From JBDKJS01 sp039806065 (GTDB lineage: Bacteria > Bacteroidota > Bacteroidia > AKYH767-A > 2013-40CM-41-45), in assembly GCA_039806065.1 (NCBI GenBank), contig JBDKJS010000167.1:1-6958 (forward strand): a stretch of DNA of 6,958 bases, written 5' to 3'. The notes under the pieces were generated by a model. The model saw only the letters and a list, made by a program, of their open reading frames with translations, did not search any database and was not told the origin of the DNA. The translations under genes were made by a program, and so were the position numbers. Position 1 is the stretch's first letter; each line of letters opens with the position of its first letter. Shown one piece after another: positions 6,615-6,958 of this stretch.

Positions 6615-6958
6615 TTGAAGATCAGCTGTGCTACATCAAAGGTCTGCAAATGTGCTTGGACTATTAGGTTCAATTCACTTGCATAGCCACCGCCCATGGT
6701 AGTACAAATAGGAATGCCAAGCTTTTTAGCAGTTGAAAAAACTAATTCGTCTCTTTTTTTTAAGCCTTCCATTGTTAGCGACAATTTACCCAACACATCT
6801 TGAACAAGTGTATCAACACCTGCCTGATAAAATATGAAGTCTGGATTGAATTGGTCTAGAATTAAATCTAAGCCTTGGGCTAAGGCTGGCAAGTAGACAG
6901 CATCTGGAGTGCCATCAGGTAATGCAATATCTAAATCTGAATTTTCTTTTCTAAAAGG
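6611..6958 (-). CDS. Histone deacetylase superfamily protein, C-terminal part (N-terminus beyond window)
   Basis: The last 115 residues are visible, and the frame is open to the right edge. The TTG at 6892 can be read as a start, but family-like sequence continues upstream of it (SDLDIALPDGTPDAVYLPAL), so the gene begins outside the window. Family hallmarks include FYQAGVDTL, where the Asp of GVD (codon 6812-6814) corresponds to the last zinc ligand of arginase/deacetylase-fold enzymes. Others are D-x-LGKLSLT, GLKKRDELVF and MGGGY, whose Tyr (codon 6683-6685) corresponds to the catalytic transition-state tyrosine. This arrangement resembles bacterial HDAC-like and HDAC11-type (class IV) proteins of about 300 residues. 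The His pair and the first two zinc ligands lie in the missing part. The expected role is zinc-dependent removal of acetyl or acyl groups from lysine or a small amine in the cytoplasm, and the substrate cannot be told. It has no signal peptide in view and no evident link to the exported neighbours. Confidence 0.9.
   Translation of the reverse strand, partial: PFRKENSDLDIALPDGTPDAVYLPALAQGLDLILDQFNPDFIFYQAGVDTLVQDVLGKLSLTMEGLKKRDELVFSTAKKLGIPICTTMGGGYASELNLIVQAHLQTFDVAQLIFN

Noticed and set aside
6611..6892. Complete 93-residue gene starting at TTG 6892
   Set aside because: The frame stays open upstream to the window edge, and the upstream residues match the deacetylase family, so this TTG is an internal leucine codon.

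Overview
The window looks like chromosomal DNA of a member of the phylum Bacteroidota. It is AT-rich. The signal peptides end in the A/G-Q cleavage style common in that phylum. One protein ends in a type IX secretion (T9SS, Por) sorting domain with a YPNPF motif. Start codons lack Shine-Dalgarno sequences and sit in A-rich leaders, and one promoter candidate resembles the Bacteroidota -33/-7 form. I cannot assign an order or genus.

Layout: (1) Positions 1-3571, minus strand: the first 1190 residues of a very large secreted, cysteine-rich modular protein that runs off the left edge. Its order is signal peptide, a unique N-terminal region, Ig-like, GEVED, Ig-like, CUB-like, Ig-like, GEVED, FN3, Ig-like, and the start of a probable third GEVED. 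The reading frame is open over the whole span. (2) Positions 3691-5358, minus strand: a complete 555-residue secreted protein with beta-propeller-type (SBBP-like) repeats and a C-terminal T9SS type A sorting domain. (3) Positions 5359-5546: a divergent intergenic region with a candidate promoter for gene 2 and a T/A-tract palindrome close to gene 3. (4) Positions 5547-6614, plus strand: a complete 355-residue exported TolB-like protein with six PD40-type repeats. (5) Positions 6611-6958, minus strand: the C-terminal 115 residues of a histone-deacetylase-superfamily protein that enters from the right edge. Its stop codon overlaps that of gene 3.

Genes 1 and 2 are co-directional, 119 bp apart, and both encode exported beta-rich proteins. 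Gene 2 carries a T9SS signal, and gene 1 probably has one beyond the window (inference). They read as cell-surface or secreted adhesin-like proteins. Gene 3 is also exported but has no sorting domain, so it probably stays in the periplasm. The HDAC-family protein is a cytoplasmic metabolic or deacetylation enzyme with no evident link to the others. I see no RNA genes, CRISPR arrays, mobile elements or defence genes, and no convincing undescribed system. The most distinctive structure is the Ig-like module in gene 1, repeated four times with identical cysteine spacing and interleaved with other domains.
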